NCBI RefSeq assembly: GCF_040901545.1
Contig: NZ_JBBDYL010000027.1
Span: 1-34,781 of the forward strand
DNA: 34,781 bases
Direction: 5' to 3'
DNA from: Sulfuricaulis sp040901545
GTDB taxonomy: Bacteria; Pseudomonadota; Gammaproteobacteria; Acidiferrobacterales; Sulfurifustaceae
Shown here: one piece after another, positions 14,452-23,059 of the stretch
How positions within the stretch are numbered: position 1 is the first letter of the stretch
How the letters are laid out: each line of letters starts with the position of its first letter
Program-made: the position numbers and the translations under genes
Notes under the pieces: model-generated
What the model was told of the DNA's origin: nothing
Seen by the model: the letters and a program-made list of their open reading frames with translations, nothing else
The model's database searches: none

Positions 14452-15753
14452 TCAGGCGCCCAGAGGAATGTAATCGGTCGGATTTATCTTGAAATCGGCC
14501 GGAGAAAGGACTCTCCGGATTTCCATATCCCGGTCGCGAATGTCGGGATGGGTCATCAGGTCGATCACCTTGGCGGCTGGCAAGGGGGTTTTGTCGGGTT
14601 TGAGTACCAGGGCCACCTTGGGTTTCAGGCGGCGTTTGCGGTTAATCGAGATGACGACGCCCACGCTTCCGTTATTGAGCTCCACGACGCTCCCAATGGG
14701 ATAGATCCCCATGCACTGGATGAATTGCTCGATCATGACCGGTTGGAAATCCTTGCCGCGCCATGAATACATTTTATTCAATGCTTCATGTGCCGACATG
14801 GCGGTGTGATACGAACGGTCGGAGGTAATAGCGTCGTAGCAGTCCACGATGGCGCCGATGGAGCCGAAAAGCCCGATGTCTTCCCCTTTCATGCCCATTG
14901 CGTATCCGCTGCCGGCATACCGTTCATGATGAAAACGGGCGACATCGATGGCGGTATCGGGAATTCCATGGGTGTTCTCGAGTATGGCTACCCCGCAGGG
15001 TACGTGCGACTTCATTAGTTCAAATTCCTTATCCGTGAGCTTTTCAGGCTTGTTTATGATCTCGTTGGGGACTTTCATTTTGCCGATATCGTGCAATAGC
15101 GCGCCGATGCCGAGAACATTCAATTCTTCGGGCGTTAAATCCAGGTGGCGCCCGAAAGCCAGCGCCAGAACGCAAACGCGCAAACTGTGAAGCGCGGTGT
15201 ATTCATCCTTGTTTTTGAGCTGATTGAGGCACATGAGCGCATCCGGATTGCGGATCACGCTGTCAACCATGTCGGCGACGACTTTTTTCGCCACGCTGGT
15301 ATTGACGCTCCGTCCGAGACGCACGTCGCTCATGATGTCGTATACCGTTTCCCGGGTGTGGGCAACCGCCTCTTTGGCGTATCCGATTTCCTCTTCGAGG
15401 ACGGTCAAATCCTGGTAGCGCGGAACGTGACGATGGCCTGGCGAGAATTTTTTTACTATCTCCTTGATGTCAATAACTTTTGCAGTGGCGATTGCCGGAG
15501 AACGCGGTTTCGTCTGAAGCGAAGATTTCGTGATAATTGTTGCCGCCATCGGCCTGACTTTACTTCTGATGTCGTAGCCCTGTTCGGTATCGATGTAAAC
15601 TTCCTGACAATATTGCTGGAGTTCCTGGATTTGGTCATCCGAATGAATTTCAAAGCCTTGAAACAGGAACGGCGTCTCGCGCCATTCACGGCCCACCATC
15701 TCGGAGACGTACATGCCCTGCTGCAGGTCATGTACTGAAATCTTCTTCTTCAT
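14452..15753 (-). CDS. HD-GYP domain protein (cyclic-di-GMP phosphodiesterase family)
   Basis: 433 aa from the ATG at 15753 (MKKKISVHDLQQGMYV), preferred to an upstream ATG because it starts the DUF3391 domain typical of this subgroup (about residues 1-135). The HD-GYP domain covers about 150-350. It has the HD pair at His221-Asp222 in LLHDIGKMKVP, the HHER motif at 275-278 and the loop as GSGYA instead of the canonical DGxGYP. The family hydrolyses cyclic-di-GMP, sometimes with altered specificity when the GYP motif is changed. A C-terminal segment (about 350-433) is beta-rich, with a VVELNNGSVGVVISIN motif. It lies downstream of prkB on the same strand with a hairpin in between. Confidence 0.9.
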   Translation of the reverse strand: MKKKISVHDLQQGMYVSEMVGREWRETPFLFQGFEIHSDDQIQELQQYCQEVYIDTEQGYDIRSKVRPMAATIITKSSLQTKPRSPAIATAKVIDIKEIVKKFSPGHRHVPRYQDLTVLEEEIGYAKEAVAHTRETVYDIMSDVRLGRSVNTSVAKKVVADMVDSVIRNPDALMCLNQLKNKDEYTALHSLRVCVLALAFGRHLDLTPEELNVLGIGALLHDIGKMKVPNEIINKPEKLTDKEFELMKSHVPCGVAILENTHGIPDTAIDVARFHHERYAGSGYAMGMKGEDIGLFGSIGAIVDCYDAITSDRSYHTAMSAHEALNKMYSWRGKDFQPVMIEQFIQCMGIYPIGSVVELNNGSVGVVISINRKRRLKPKVALVLKPDKTPLPAAKVIDLMTHPDIRDRDMEIRRVLSPADFKINPTDYIPLGA

Positions 15754-15778
15754 ACAACTTAAAGATAGCAGCAATATT

Positions 15779-15795
15779 CAGGCCGGGACGGCCTG
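15779..15795 (-). terminator. Hairpin between prkB and the HD-GYP gene
   Basis: CAGGCCG and CGGCCTG form a perfect 7-bp stem with a 3-base loop, 28 bases after the prkB stop. No T tract follows on the minus strand, so it is at best a weak or partial terminator, or an mRNA 3'-end stabiliser. Confidence 0.3.
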
Positions 15796-15822
15796 TCGAT
15801 TGCAGTTAGCCTTAATACCTAG

Positions 15823-16719
15823 CTAAATTTTCTTTTTATTTTCAAGCAGTTCATCAATTATCGGTGTCAGGATAATTTCCATGGCAAAACCCATCTTTCC
15901 ACCCGGAACCACGATGGTATTGGGACGGGACATGAAAGAACCGTGAATCATGTTTAACAGGTAGGGGAAATTAATTTTCTTTGGTCTGCTGAATCGAATC
16001 ACCACCAGACTCTCATCCAAGGTAGGAATATCGCGGGCGATGAACGGGTTGGACGTATCCACCACCGGCACGCGCTGAAAATTCACATGGGTGCGGGAGA
16101 ATTGCGGGGTGATGTAATGCACATAGTCATACATTCGGCGCAAGATCGTGTCGACCACGGCTTCGGCGGAGTAGCCGCGCTCGGCCGTGTCTCGCTGTAT
16201 CTTCTGAATCCACTCCAGATTGACGATGGGCACGACACCGACCAGCAAATCCACCCATTTCGCGACATCTACCCCGGATTTGGCATCCACGATGGCGCCG
16301 TGCAGGCCTTCATAGAACAGCAGATCGGTGCCGGGTGGGATATTTTCCCACGGCGTAAACTCGCCGGTCTTGAGATTGAGGTTTAACCGCTTATTATGCA
16401 GGGCGGTCTCCTCGGCGTTGTGCAGGTAGTAGCGCATCCTGCCGTTCCCGGTTTCACCGTAAGTCTTGAACTGATTTTCAAGCTCTTCGAACAGATTGGA
16501 TTTTGGGCCAAAATGGCTGAATGTCCGATCTCCTCCCGCCTCGGCTTTTTTCATCGCGGTGCGCATCTCGATGCGGTTGTAACGGTGGAAGCTGTCGCCT
16601 TCCACAACAACCGGGTTGATCTGGGCTCTCCGGAAAATATGTTCAAAGGCGTTTTTTACGGTGGACGTGCCTGAGCCGCTTGAGCCGGTGATGGCGATGA
16701 TCGGATGATTGATGGACAT
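15823..16719 (-). CDS. prkB: Phosphoribulokinase (proteobacterial type)
   Basis: 298 aa, the normal length for the bacterial octameric enzyme. The N-terminal P-loop is GSSGSGTST (12-20), then EGDSFHRYNR for substrate binding, EGLHGAIVD, and the RDTAERGYSAE segment with the conserved arginines. The C-terminal part has LNMIHGSFMSRPNTIVVPGGK. It phosphorylates ribulose-5-phosphate with ATP to ribulose-1,5-bisphosphate, the committed step that feeds RuBisCO; it marks the host as a Calvin-cycle autotroph. Rubisco genes are not in the window. It lies 95 bases downstream of soxB on the same strand, so it may be read with soxB. An AGGGA sits 9 bases before the ATG. Confidence 0.96.
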   Translation of the reverse strand: MSINHPIIAITGSSGSGTSTVKNAFEHIFRRAQINPVVVEGDSFHRYNRIEMRTAMKKAEAGGDRTFSHFGPKSNLFEELENQFKTYGETGNGRMRYYLHNAEETALHNKRLNLNLKTGEFTPWENIPPGTDLLFYEGLHGAIVDAKSGVDVAKWVDLLVGVVPIVNLEWIQKIQRDTAERGYSAEAVVDTILRRMYDYVHYITPQFSRTHVNFQRVPVVDTSNPFIARDIPTLDESLVVIRFSRPKKINFPYLLNMIHGSFMSRPNTIVVPGGKMGFAMEIILTPIIDELLENKKKI

Positions 16720-16814
16720 CGAGTCGAATCCCTGGGTGGCAAGTTCTGAACATTACTACATCCGGGGGATAGCTGGATACCGTTGACCGGCGAGTCCAGC
16801 CGGCGCCGGGCGTA

Positions 16815-18557
16815 TCAGGTAGCCATGCCGGGATTGTTGGCGGCGCCTTTGAGAGCAGGCTTGTAGGGATGATCGATCCGGATGATTTTTTTGTCGCGCA
16901 GGTATTCGGCCACGATATCCCAGACGGGTTTCCCGGGTTCGATCGGCTGGACGCTGGCCCAACCCGCGACTTTGTAAATTTTTCGCGGATCAAGCGGCTT
17001 GTCTTTTACCGTCATGCTCTGAATACGTTTGCCGTGTGATTGGGTGAGATCGAGCGTGTAGCGCAAACCACCGACACGCACCATGTCACCGCCTTGTTGA
17101 TAGTAGGGATCGGGGTGGAAGAGGTTATCGGCAATATCTTCCATGATGATCTTGATTTGTTCGCCGCTCAGTTCATTGACGGTGGCCGTGGGATAGGTGA
17201 TGGCGGTTTGGTCCATCAGATGTTCCATCGTGATGGTATCGCCCGGCAGCAGTGTGGTGCCCCAACGGAATCCCGGCGAGAAGGCGATCTCCGCGTCCTG
17301 CACCGCGAGCAGCGCTTCGGCAATCAGCTGATCAAACGTACCGTTGAAATTACCGCGTCGGTAGAGCAACCCTTCCGTTACCGCGAGCTTTTCGCCCAGC
17401 TTGTGCAGGAACGGCTTGCGTACCTGATCAATATAGGTAGACATCTCTTTATCGGGAGTAAGAAGATTCGCGAACACGGGCAGCAGCCGGTAGCGAAAAT
17501 CCAGCAGTCTGCCTTGCTTCACTTTCAGATCCAGCACTGACAAGAACTTGCTGTTGCAACCGGAATTGATGACAAGCGTCTTGCCTCCGGCGTTTTTTAC
17601 GATCGAGGGCGACGGCATGGCATCGTGCGTGTGTCCACCCAGAATGACGTCTATCCCACGCACACGGCGCGCCATCTTGAGATCCACGTCCATGCCATTG
17701 TGCGACAACACCGCAACCAACTGCGCACCTTTACCGCGCGCTTCATTTACCATTTTCTGCATGTGATCGTCGTTGATTCCGAAGGTCCAGTCCGGGATGA
17801 GATACCGCGGATTGGCGATGGGGGTATACGGGAAGGCCTGACCGATGATTGCCACCGGCACCTGGTTGATTTCGCGGATGACATAAGGTTTGAAGATCAA
17901 CTCCCCCCAGGTCATATCGCTGATATTCTGCGCCAGAAATTCGATATGGCCTTTCAGGTCGTTTTCAATAATCTGTTGCACGCGCTCAGCGCCATAGGTG
18001 AATTCCCAATGAGCAGTCATTACTTCAACACCGAGCCGCTTCTGGGCATCCACCATGTCCTGTCCTCTGGTCCACAGCGATGTCGCCGAACCCTGCCAAC
18101 TGTCGCCGCCGTCGAGCAACAGGGTGCGTTGCGGACGGCTCGCGCGCAGTTTTTTGACCAGAGTGGCGAGATGTGCATAACCTCCAATCTTTCCGTAACG
18201 GCGCGCCGCCATCTCGAAATCGAGATATGTCAAGGCGTGGGCGTCGATGGACCCGGGCGCGATCCCAAAATGCTTTAACAGGGCTTCGCCCACCAGATGC
18301 GGCGGTTTCCCGCGGGCGGTCCCGACGCCGATATTGATGTGCGGTTCGCGGAAATAAGTTGGCATCAGCTGGGCATGACTGTCGGTCAAATGCAGCAGCG
18401 TGACATTGCCAAACGGCGGAATGCTGTACAAACTTTCCGGATTGACTTCACCGGCCTCGGCATCGAGGCTGGGTCCGGTTTTGCTTCCGCCAACCAGGCC
18501 GGCGGCTGCGCCCACGGCCAGCATTTGCAGGAATTCACGTCGCGAGAGTCCACTCAT
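16815..18557 (-). CDS. soxB: SoxB, thiosulfohydrolase of the Sox system
   Basis: 580 aa from the ATG at 18557. The longer open frame to 18668 would read through a transcription terminator, and this start gives a Tat signal (SRREFLQ at residues 5-11 followed by an Ala/Gly-rich hydrophobic stretch). The mature protein is a 5'-nucleotidase-like dimanganese enzyme with metal-binding motifs LTDSHAQ, LDGGDSWQG, LSHNGMD and GGHTHDA, and a C-terminal substrate domain. It removes sulfate from the thiosulfate-derived sulfur bound to SoxYZ in the periplasm. It follows soxA on the same strand but behind an intrinsic terminator, so its expression may be partly separate. prkB follows. Confidence 0.96.
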   Translation of the reverse strand: MSGLSRREFLQMLAVGAAAGLVGGSKTGPSLDAEAGEVNPESLYSIPPFGNVTLLHLTDSHAQLMPTYFREPHINIGVGTARGKPPHLVGEALLKHFGIAPGSIDAHALTYLDFEMAARRYGKIGGYAHLATLVKKLRASRPQRTLLLDGGDSWQGSATSLWTRGQDMVDAQKRLGVEVMTAHWEFTYGAERVQQIIENDLKGHIEFLAQNISDMTWGELIFKPYVIREINQVPVAIIGQAFPYTPIANPRYLIPDWTFGINDDHMQKMVNEARGKGAQLVAVLSHNGMDVDLKMARRVRGIDVILGGHTHDAMPSPSIVKNAGGKTLVINSGCNSKFLSVLDLKVKQGRLLDFRYRLLPVFANLLTPDKEMSTYIDQVRKPFLHKLGEKLAVTEGLLYRRGNFNGTFDQLIAEALLAVQDAEIAFSPGFRWGTTLLPGDTITMEHLMDQTAITYPTATVNELSGEQIKIIMEDIADNLFHPDPYYQQGGDMVRVGGLRYTLDLTQSHGKRIQSMTVKDKPLDPRKIYKVAGWASVQPIEPGKPVWDIVAEYLRDKKIIRIDHPYKPALKGAANNPGMAT

Positions 18558-18620
18558 ATGCTTGTATTCGGGTCGGTATTGTTGCGATGCGACATAGGGG
18601 TAACTCTGTCCGGTGAAACG

Positions 18621-18651
18621 CAAACAAAAAACCCGGCGGTAGTGCCGGGTT
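18621..18651 (-). terminator. Intrinsic terminator between soxA and soxB
   Basis: Read on the minus strand, AACCCGGC, a 6-base loop and GCCGGGTT are followed at once by a T run (complement of A at 18626-18630, and three more at 18622-18624). The 8-bp GC-rich stem with adjoining T tract is a textbook rho-independent terminator. It lies 22 bases after the soxA stop and about 65 bases before the soxB start. Confidence 0.85.
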
Positions 18652-18673
18652 AAGATTGTTCGCTCCATTTAAC

Positions 18674-19534
18674 CTAATTACGCATGGCCGGCGCCGTCAG
18701 GGGCAGGCCGGTGCTCATGTAAGTTTCGTAGAATTGCAAATTGTTATAGGTTTCGCTGCCGTGCTTGTCGGGTTTGGCGCGCACTTGGAAATTACAGGTT
18801 GCATAACGCTGATGTATGGTTTCCAGGCGAGCCCAATCAAGACGCTGGGCCGGCCAGCCCACGGGATGGCCCAGCGCCGCGCTCAACGGTTGGTTGCCGC
18901 CGAAATTCCTGCCGGCGAGATCCATGTGACAATTGGCGCAGGAAAAGTTGAGCTGACCGCGACGCTGCCACCAGAATTTTTTTCCTGCTTCATATGCCTT
19001 GACGGCACCGGGGCTGGATATGTCGATATTGACGCGCTGGCCTTTTGACAGGGAGTAGAAGTAGGCCGTCAGTTCGGCCAGCCGGACGCGGGTCTTGGTG
19101 TCCTGGTCGAGGCCGGTAAATGGCGGTTCGCCGTTTTTTTTCAGGCAGTCATTCAAATCCATTTCCGCCGTTCGGATTTTCAGTGTCGTCTCGTCCCAGT
19201 AGGGGTAGCCCTGAGCGATGTTCCTGCCTCCGTTTTTGAAACAGCTGGCGAAGTTGCTGCCATTCTTGAATGGGGTCTCCCACATTTTTTTTCCCCGGGT
19301 AAGCCCCAGTTCGAGCGGCGGGAAGTCGTTGTACATCATCCATTGATCCCGGTAAGGCTCCAGGCCCGGAAGGGCATAAAGCCCGTTGGCAAAATCATCG
19401 AACGGGACGGTAGGGAATTTTTTCTTGAAGAATTCCTGGAATTGCTTGAGATCCGAGGCCGGATCGGCCGATACCGTCGGTGTGATGAATGCGACCGCGC
19501 CCAGCATTGCCAGAGGAAGCAGTATTTTTTTCAT
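18674..19534 (-). CDS. soxA: SoxA, monoheme cytochrome c subunit of SoxAX
   Basis: 286 aa with a Sec signal peptide (cleavage near VSADP, about 23). One heme c motif is present, Cys199-Ala-Asn-Cys202-His203. The N-terminal heme site of diheme SoxA proteins is lost: Cys98 and Cys130 remain and probably form a disulfide. Cys247 in YATCNF matches the cysteine that ligates the active-site heme and becomes a persulfide. SoxAX joins thiosulfate to the SoxY cysteine with release of two electrons. An AAAGGAG site 8 bases upstream supports the start. It is the last gene before the sox terminator; soxZ is 51 bases upstream. Confidence 0.96.
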   Translation of the reverse strand: MKKILLPLAMLGAVAFITPTVSADPASDLKQFQEFFKKKFPTVPFDDFANGLYALPGLEPYRDQWMMYNDFPPLELGLTRGKKMWETPFKNGSNFASCFKNGGRNIAQGYPYWDETTLKIRTAEMDLNDCLKKNGEPPFTGLDQDTKTRVRLAELTAYFYSLSKGQRVNIDISSPGAVKAYEAGKKFWWQRRGQLNFSCANCHMDLAGRNFGGNQPLSAALGHPVGWPAQRLDWARLETIHQRYATCNFQVRAKPDKHGSETYNNLQFYETYMSTGLPLTAPAMRN

Positions 19535-19585
19535 TGTGGATTCTCCTTTCGTCGGTACCCAGGCTGGATCAGGCCTGAGGTTGCT

Positions 19586-19906
19586 TCAATTAATGGTGGC
19601 TTCCTCACTTCCACTTTCCCCCTTGTTGTCGCTCCAAATGACCTTGATTTTATCTCCGGATTTCGCGCGTTTGAGCTTGATGCCGACCAGCGGGTCTTTC
19701 GAGACGCCGGGTCCGAGACTGGCTGACGAGACTTCCTTGCCATTCAGATAGAATGTCATTTTCTGAATGAAGTGTGGCGGCACTTTTTCCTTGGTTTTTG
19801 GATCGGTGCGCAGTCCTGTTTCCATCGGGTGGTTTACCAGGACAAGGACATCGGTCACGCCGTCCCGGGTTCTCGTCCGAATTTGGGTTTGCTTGTCAGA
19901 CGCCAT
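19586..19906 (-). CDS. soxZ: SoxZ, thiosulfate carrier subunit
   Basis: 106 aa, an immunoglobulin-like beta protein of standard SoxZ length. Family features are the VLVLVNHPMETGLRTD stretch, PHFIQKMTFYLNGKEV and the C-terminal KIKVIWSDNKGE. No signal peptide, as expected, because SoxZ is exported as a complex with the Tat substrate SoxY. A GAGGT site lies 7 bases before the ATG. It binds SoxY to form the SoxYZ carrier on which sulfur intermediates are held in the periplasm. Confidence 0.97.
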   Translation of the reverse strand: MASDKQTQIRTRTRDGVTDVLVLVNHPMETGLRTDPKTKEKVPPHFIQKMTFYLNGKEVSSASLGPGVSKDPLVGIKLKRAKSGDKIKVIWSDNKGESGSEEATIN

Positions 19907-19957
19907 ATCGTTACCTCGGCAAATAATAATCGTTAACGCTTCGGGATCGGCTCGGGC

Positions 19958-20431
19958 TTAGCCCCCGCACCCGCCTACCGTGACCTTGATGTTCTGTTTG
20001 GTCATGTAGAGCTTTCCGCCGGATTTGACCACGGCGTAGACGTCCGATGTCTCGGCCATCTTCATGCGGGCGGAAAAATAAGCGGCGCTGCCGGTGAAGC
20101 TTGCGTGGGCAATCAGCGGACCCGGGTTTTTTTCGACGAAGATTGCGATGGCCTCGACATTGGACAGATCGGTGGAGACCTGGAACTGTACTTGGGCGCT
20201 GTTTTCCGCCTGGGCCGGGGCCTTCAGGGTCACCGCGGCCGAGGACGTCATTTGGGCGGTTCCGAAGAGCGCGGCAATGGCCTCCGCGAGCTTGCGGGAG
20301 GCAAACGCTTCCTTGGGCCATTCGGCAGCGCGTCCCGGGAGCGATATGAACGCGCCGAATCCGCCGGCGGCGGTGAGCGCCGCAGTGAGTGCGGTGCGCT
20401 TCAGGAAATTACGACGGGGAAAATAGGTCAC
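19958..20431 (-). CDS. soxY: SoxY, sulfur-carrying subunit with C-terminal GGCGG arm
   Basis: 157 aa from a GTG at 20431 with GGAGG 4 bases upstream. An ATG at 20491 would add 20 residues in front of the Tat motif and has no ribosome binding site. The Tat signal is RRNFLKR followed by an alanine-rich hydrophobic region, cleavage near GRAAEW. The last residues are VTVGGCGG, the flexible arm whose cysteine (Cys155) covalently holds thiosulfate-derived sulfur. It works with SoxZ and is loaded by SoxAX and processed by SoxB. soxX lies 72 bases upstream. Confidence 0.96.
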   Translation of the reverse strand: MTYFPRRNFLKRTALTAALTAAGGFGAFISLPGRAAEWPKEAFASRKLAEAIAALFGTAQMTSSAAVTLKAPAQAENSAQVQFQVSTDLSNVEAIAIFVEKNPGPLIAHASFTGSAAYFSARMKMAETSDVYAVVKSGGKLYMTKQNIKVTVGGCGG

Positions 20432-20503
20432 GGGTCCTCCGGCAATATGAAAAATGTCTTTAAAGTGAGTATTGCTCGCGATATTGAGCATTATGTTTTG
20501 ACA

Positions 20504-20932
20504 TCACAAGGTCAAAACAAATTCCACAACTTTGTCTATTTCTTCCGGTGTCAGGATCTGATGGCGTCCGAACGGGGGCATGACCGTATGCGGGTTGGCC
20601 TTGGCCGCATCCCAAATCTGGTCACGCAGCTTCGCCTTGTCCGGGTACCGTTGTTTCATGGAAACCAGGGGTGGCGCGATGTTGCCTGAAGTGATGTTGG
20701 GCATGGCATGACACGCCATGCAGTTGCCCTTTTTGCGGTCGATGGCGATGCAAAATCCCTGCGTCACCATATCCTTCGGGGGATTGGCTTTGTCCTTGCA
20801 GACGGCGCTGTGCGAATCGTCGGCATCCGCATTGACCGCGGGCGCGGTCAGGAGCAGCCCGATGCCCAGCAAAGCCGCGGCCACGCCGGTAGCGGCTGCT
20901 GCTACTACTACTAAATGAGCGGTAATACGCAT
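20504..20932 (-). CDS. soxX: SoxX, monoheme cytochrome c subunit of SoxAX
   Basis: 142 aa. An N-terminal hydrophobic signal (about residues 5-33, Ala-rich, cleavage near VNADA) sends it to the periplasm. The heme motif is Cys71-Met-Ala-Cys74-His75 with the SoxX-typical GNIAPPLV after it, and Met118 in VMPPFGRH is the probable distal ligand. GGAGGAG lies 3-9 bases before the ATG. It is the first gene of soxXYZA and passes electrons from the SoxAX reaction to the respiratory chain. Confidence 0.95.
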   Translation of the reverse strand: MRITAHLVVVAAAATGVAAALLGIGLLLTAPAVNADADDSHSAVCKDKANPPKDMVTQGFCIAIDRKKGNCMACHAMPNITSGNIAPPLVSMKQRYPDKAKLRDQIWDAAKANPHTVMPPFGRHQILTPEEIDKVVEFVLTL

Positions 20933-21268
20933 TGCTCCTCCTGCAGTTCAGTTCAGTCAACCCACATGTCATCTCGACCGGCCGGCGCGTCTGTGAGCGG
21001 GATAACCGTCTCGACGGCTAAACAATTTGACGTCCGCGAAGTAGCATACCTTCCTCATCGGGAATGACAACCCCCTGATTGCACGGGAAGCAGCACCGAA
21101 TATAAGCATTGGTTAATATACTGCGCCGGCTAAGCCACGGGTGCCGCAGCGGAACTTGTCTGAGGAAAAAACTACTTCCGAGAGAGTAAGCCAATATGCC
21201 GATAACCCTTACGGTATTAAGAACACGCGTGGAATCGACGGCTGGCGGACCGGGCCCAGCGCCAACAG
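20933..21268. promoter_or_regulatory. sox upstream region
   Basis: 336 bases without a gene between soxX and the M48 protease gene, both on the minus strand. It must contain the promoter of soxXYZA. AT-rich patches that could hold -10 elements occur on the minus strand around 21098-21120, but no clear -35 partner is visible. No T-tract terminator was found for the protease gene. Confidence 0.4.
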
Positions 21269-22726
21269 CTATTTTTCCTGATAGGCTTTGATCTCTTCCC
21301 GGATGGCGGCAATTCGGGCCTCAAGGCTTGATTGCAGATAGAAATTGTCTCCGGCAAAACGGGCCGCAAGCTGCAACTGCTCGATCGCCGCATGGGGATT
21401 TCCATTCAGATAATAGTATTCGGCGAGCGCCTTGTGTGCCTCGTGGTTCGAGCCGGTGCCGCCGGCAGCCTGAGCCAGCATTTTGTAAAGCGCCGGGTCA
21501 TCCGGACGCTGTTTCAGCGCGAGCGCCAGCAGTTCCTTGGCCGGCGCGTGCCGTTCGGTCTTGAGCACCGCGCCGGCGTGGTACCGCATCAGGGTTGCAT
21601 TCATGGGATATTTGGCGGTGGCATCGGCATAAAGGGCAAGTGCCTGCTGGTAATTCTGCGCCGCCATCTCGATTTCCGCCTGCAGGATACGATAGGTTAA
21701 TTTGTTCGGTTGACGCTCAGTCAATTTCTTTGCTTCCACCCGCGCATTCGCTAGTTGCCGCGCCCGCAGCAACGCCACCGCATACCCGTAATGCTCCGCG
21801 TCGGCGTTACGGTATTTTCCCTGAGCCAGGTTTTCTCTGAATCCGCGGGTGATTTCATCCGGATTGCCCGGGGAGAGCGCGCGTATCTTCGCGCGGACAT
21901 GCTCGAATTCCAGACTGTCAGGAACTTGACGAACCTGGAATTTCTCGGCGCGGTTGCGCGAATCGGCAATGCGATTGGTGGTCACCGGGTGCGTACGAAG
22001 ATATTCGGGGAGACTGGTCTCATTCAATCGATTGAGATTCTGCATCTGCTCGAAGAATGCCGGCATGGCACGCGGGTCAAAACCCGATTGAGCCAGAATC
22101 TGCATGCCGATGCGGTCGGCTTCCTCTTCAAATGTGCGCGTGTAGTTGATTCCTTTCTGGGTAACCGCCGCGCTGGTTAATGCGATCGCGGCCTCGCCGC
22201 TTTGATGCCCGGAACTCGCCAGCAGTATACCGGCCAAAATGGCCGCCATGGCGGGAAGGCTGGTCCGCTGCGATTCCGTGATTAAACGCGGGATGTGGCG
22301 TTGGGTGATGTGTGCCGTTTCATGGGCGAGAACAGAAGCGAGCTCGGCCTCGCTTTTTGTGGTCAATATGAGACCCGTGTGTACACCGATAAATCCGCCC
22401 GGTAGCGCGAACGCGTTGACGGTAGGATTATTGATCACGAAAAACCGGAAATCCTGGCGCGCCCCGTCGCTGTTTGACACCAGCTTTTGTCCGAGCATCT
22501 GGATGTACTCGTTGGTTTCCGGATCTTCCATGAATGCCAGCGTGCGCCGCGACTGCCGCATGAGATTTTCGCCCAGCTTGCGTTCCTGCGTCGGGGATAT
22601 CACCGCGATCGATTCGTCGCCGAGGTCGGGGAGCGCGGTGTTGGCGGCGAACACGGAGGATAATCCACTCTGGAGCAGAAGACTTGCCGCGAGTACTGCA
22701 GGAAATAACTTATATGACATGGGCAT
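21269..22726 (-). CDS. M48 family metalloprotease with TPR tail (BepA-like)
   Basis: 485 aa with a Sec signal peptide (hydrophobic 8-22, cleavage near VFAAN). The zinc motif is His135-Glu-Thr-Ala-His139, and the third ligand lies in the FEEEADRIGM segment at about 205-214. PTVNAFALPGGFIGVHTGLI precedes the HExxH as in BepA/YfgC. The C-terminal third (about 310-480) is built of TPR-like helical repeats (for example YQQALALYADATAKYP and HAAIEQLQLAARFAGD). The family controls outer-membrane protein and LPS-transporter assembly in the periplasm. It is a single gene, divergent from tusA. The second ATG, two codons in, is an equally good start. Confidence 0.93.
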   Translation of the reverse strand: MPMSYKLFPAVLAASLLLQSGLSSVFAANTALPDLGDESIAVISPTQERKLGENLMRQSRRTLAFMEDPETNEYIQMLGQKLVSNSDGARQDFRFFVINNPTVNAFALPGGFIGVHTGLILTTKSEAELASVLAHETAHITQRHIPRLITESQRTSLPAMAAILAGILLASSGHQSGEAAIALTSAAVTQKGINYTRTFEEEADRIGMQILAQSGFDPRAMPAFFEQMQNLNRLNETSLPEYLRTHPVTTNRIADSRNRAEKFQVRQVPDSLEFEHVRAKIRALSPGNPDEITRGFRENLAQGKYRNADAEHYGYAVALLRARQLANARVEAKKLTERQPNKLTYRILQAEIEMAAQNYQQALALYADATAKYPMNATLMRYHAGAVLKTERHAPAKELLALALKQRPDDPALYKMLAQAAGGTGSNHEAHKALAEYYYLNGNPHAAIEQLQLAARFAGDNFYLQSSLEARIAAIREEIKAYQEK

Positions 22727-23059
22727 TATTCTAAGAGTGATTAGTCAAATTTTCGACCGAGAAACTTTACGTTGGTTGAGGAAACCGTCGAGATAGATTC
22801 CAGCAAAAGCAACGTCAAAAAATCATGGGGGCTTAAATTATAACTTTCAATAGGTTAACAGAAAAAACCGTGAAATGCCTGCGCCAGTCCCCCCATTTGT
22901 GGTGTGAATGTCGCTGACAGTTGCAAATTAGAGATACTAACAAAAAGGGAAATGGCGGCCTGCTGCATTGACGACGTTTCATTCAATATGTGAACTCGAT
23001 ATGATTGCGCTATAGTTGAACCTATCATTTCTGAGTTCGTTTCTGTTCGAGGACGAAAA
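22727..23059. promoter_or_regulatory. Divergent intergenic region, M48 protease and tusA
   Basis: 333 bases without a gene. A TATAGT near 23012-23017 could be the tusA -10 element, but the expected -35 is poor. A GAGGA Shine-Dalgarno for tusA is at 23049-23053. A 7-base inverted pair (ATGGGGG near 22826, CCCCCAT near 22897) is too far apart to be a clear structure. Nothing else stands out. Confidence 0.4.

Noticed and set aside
18558..18668. Longer N-terminus for SoxB
   Set aside because: It would place the start codon upstream of an intrinsic terminator hairpin and put 37 residues before the Tat signal.
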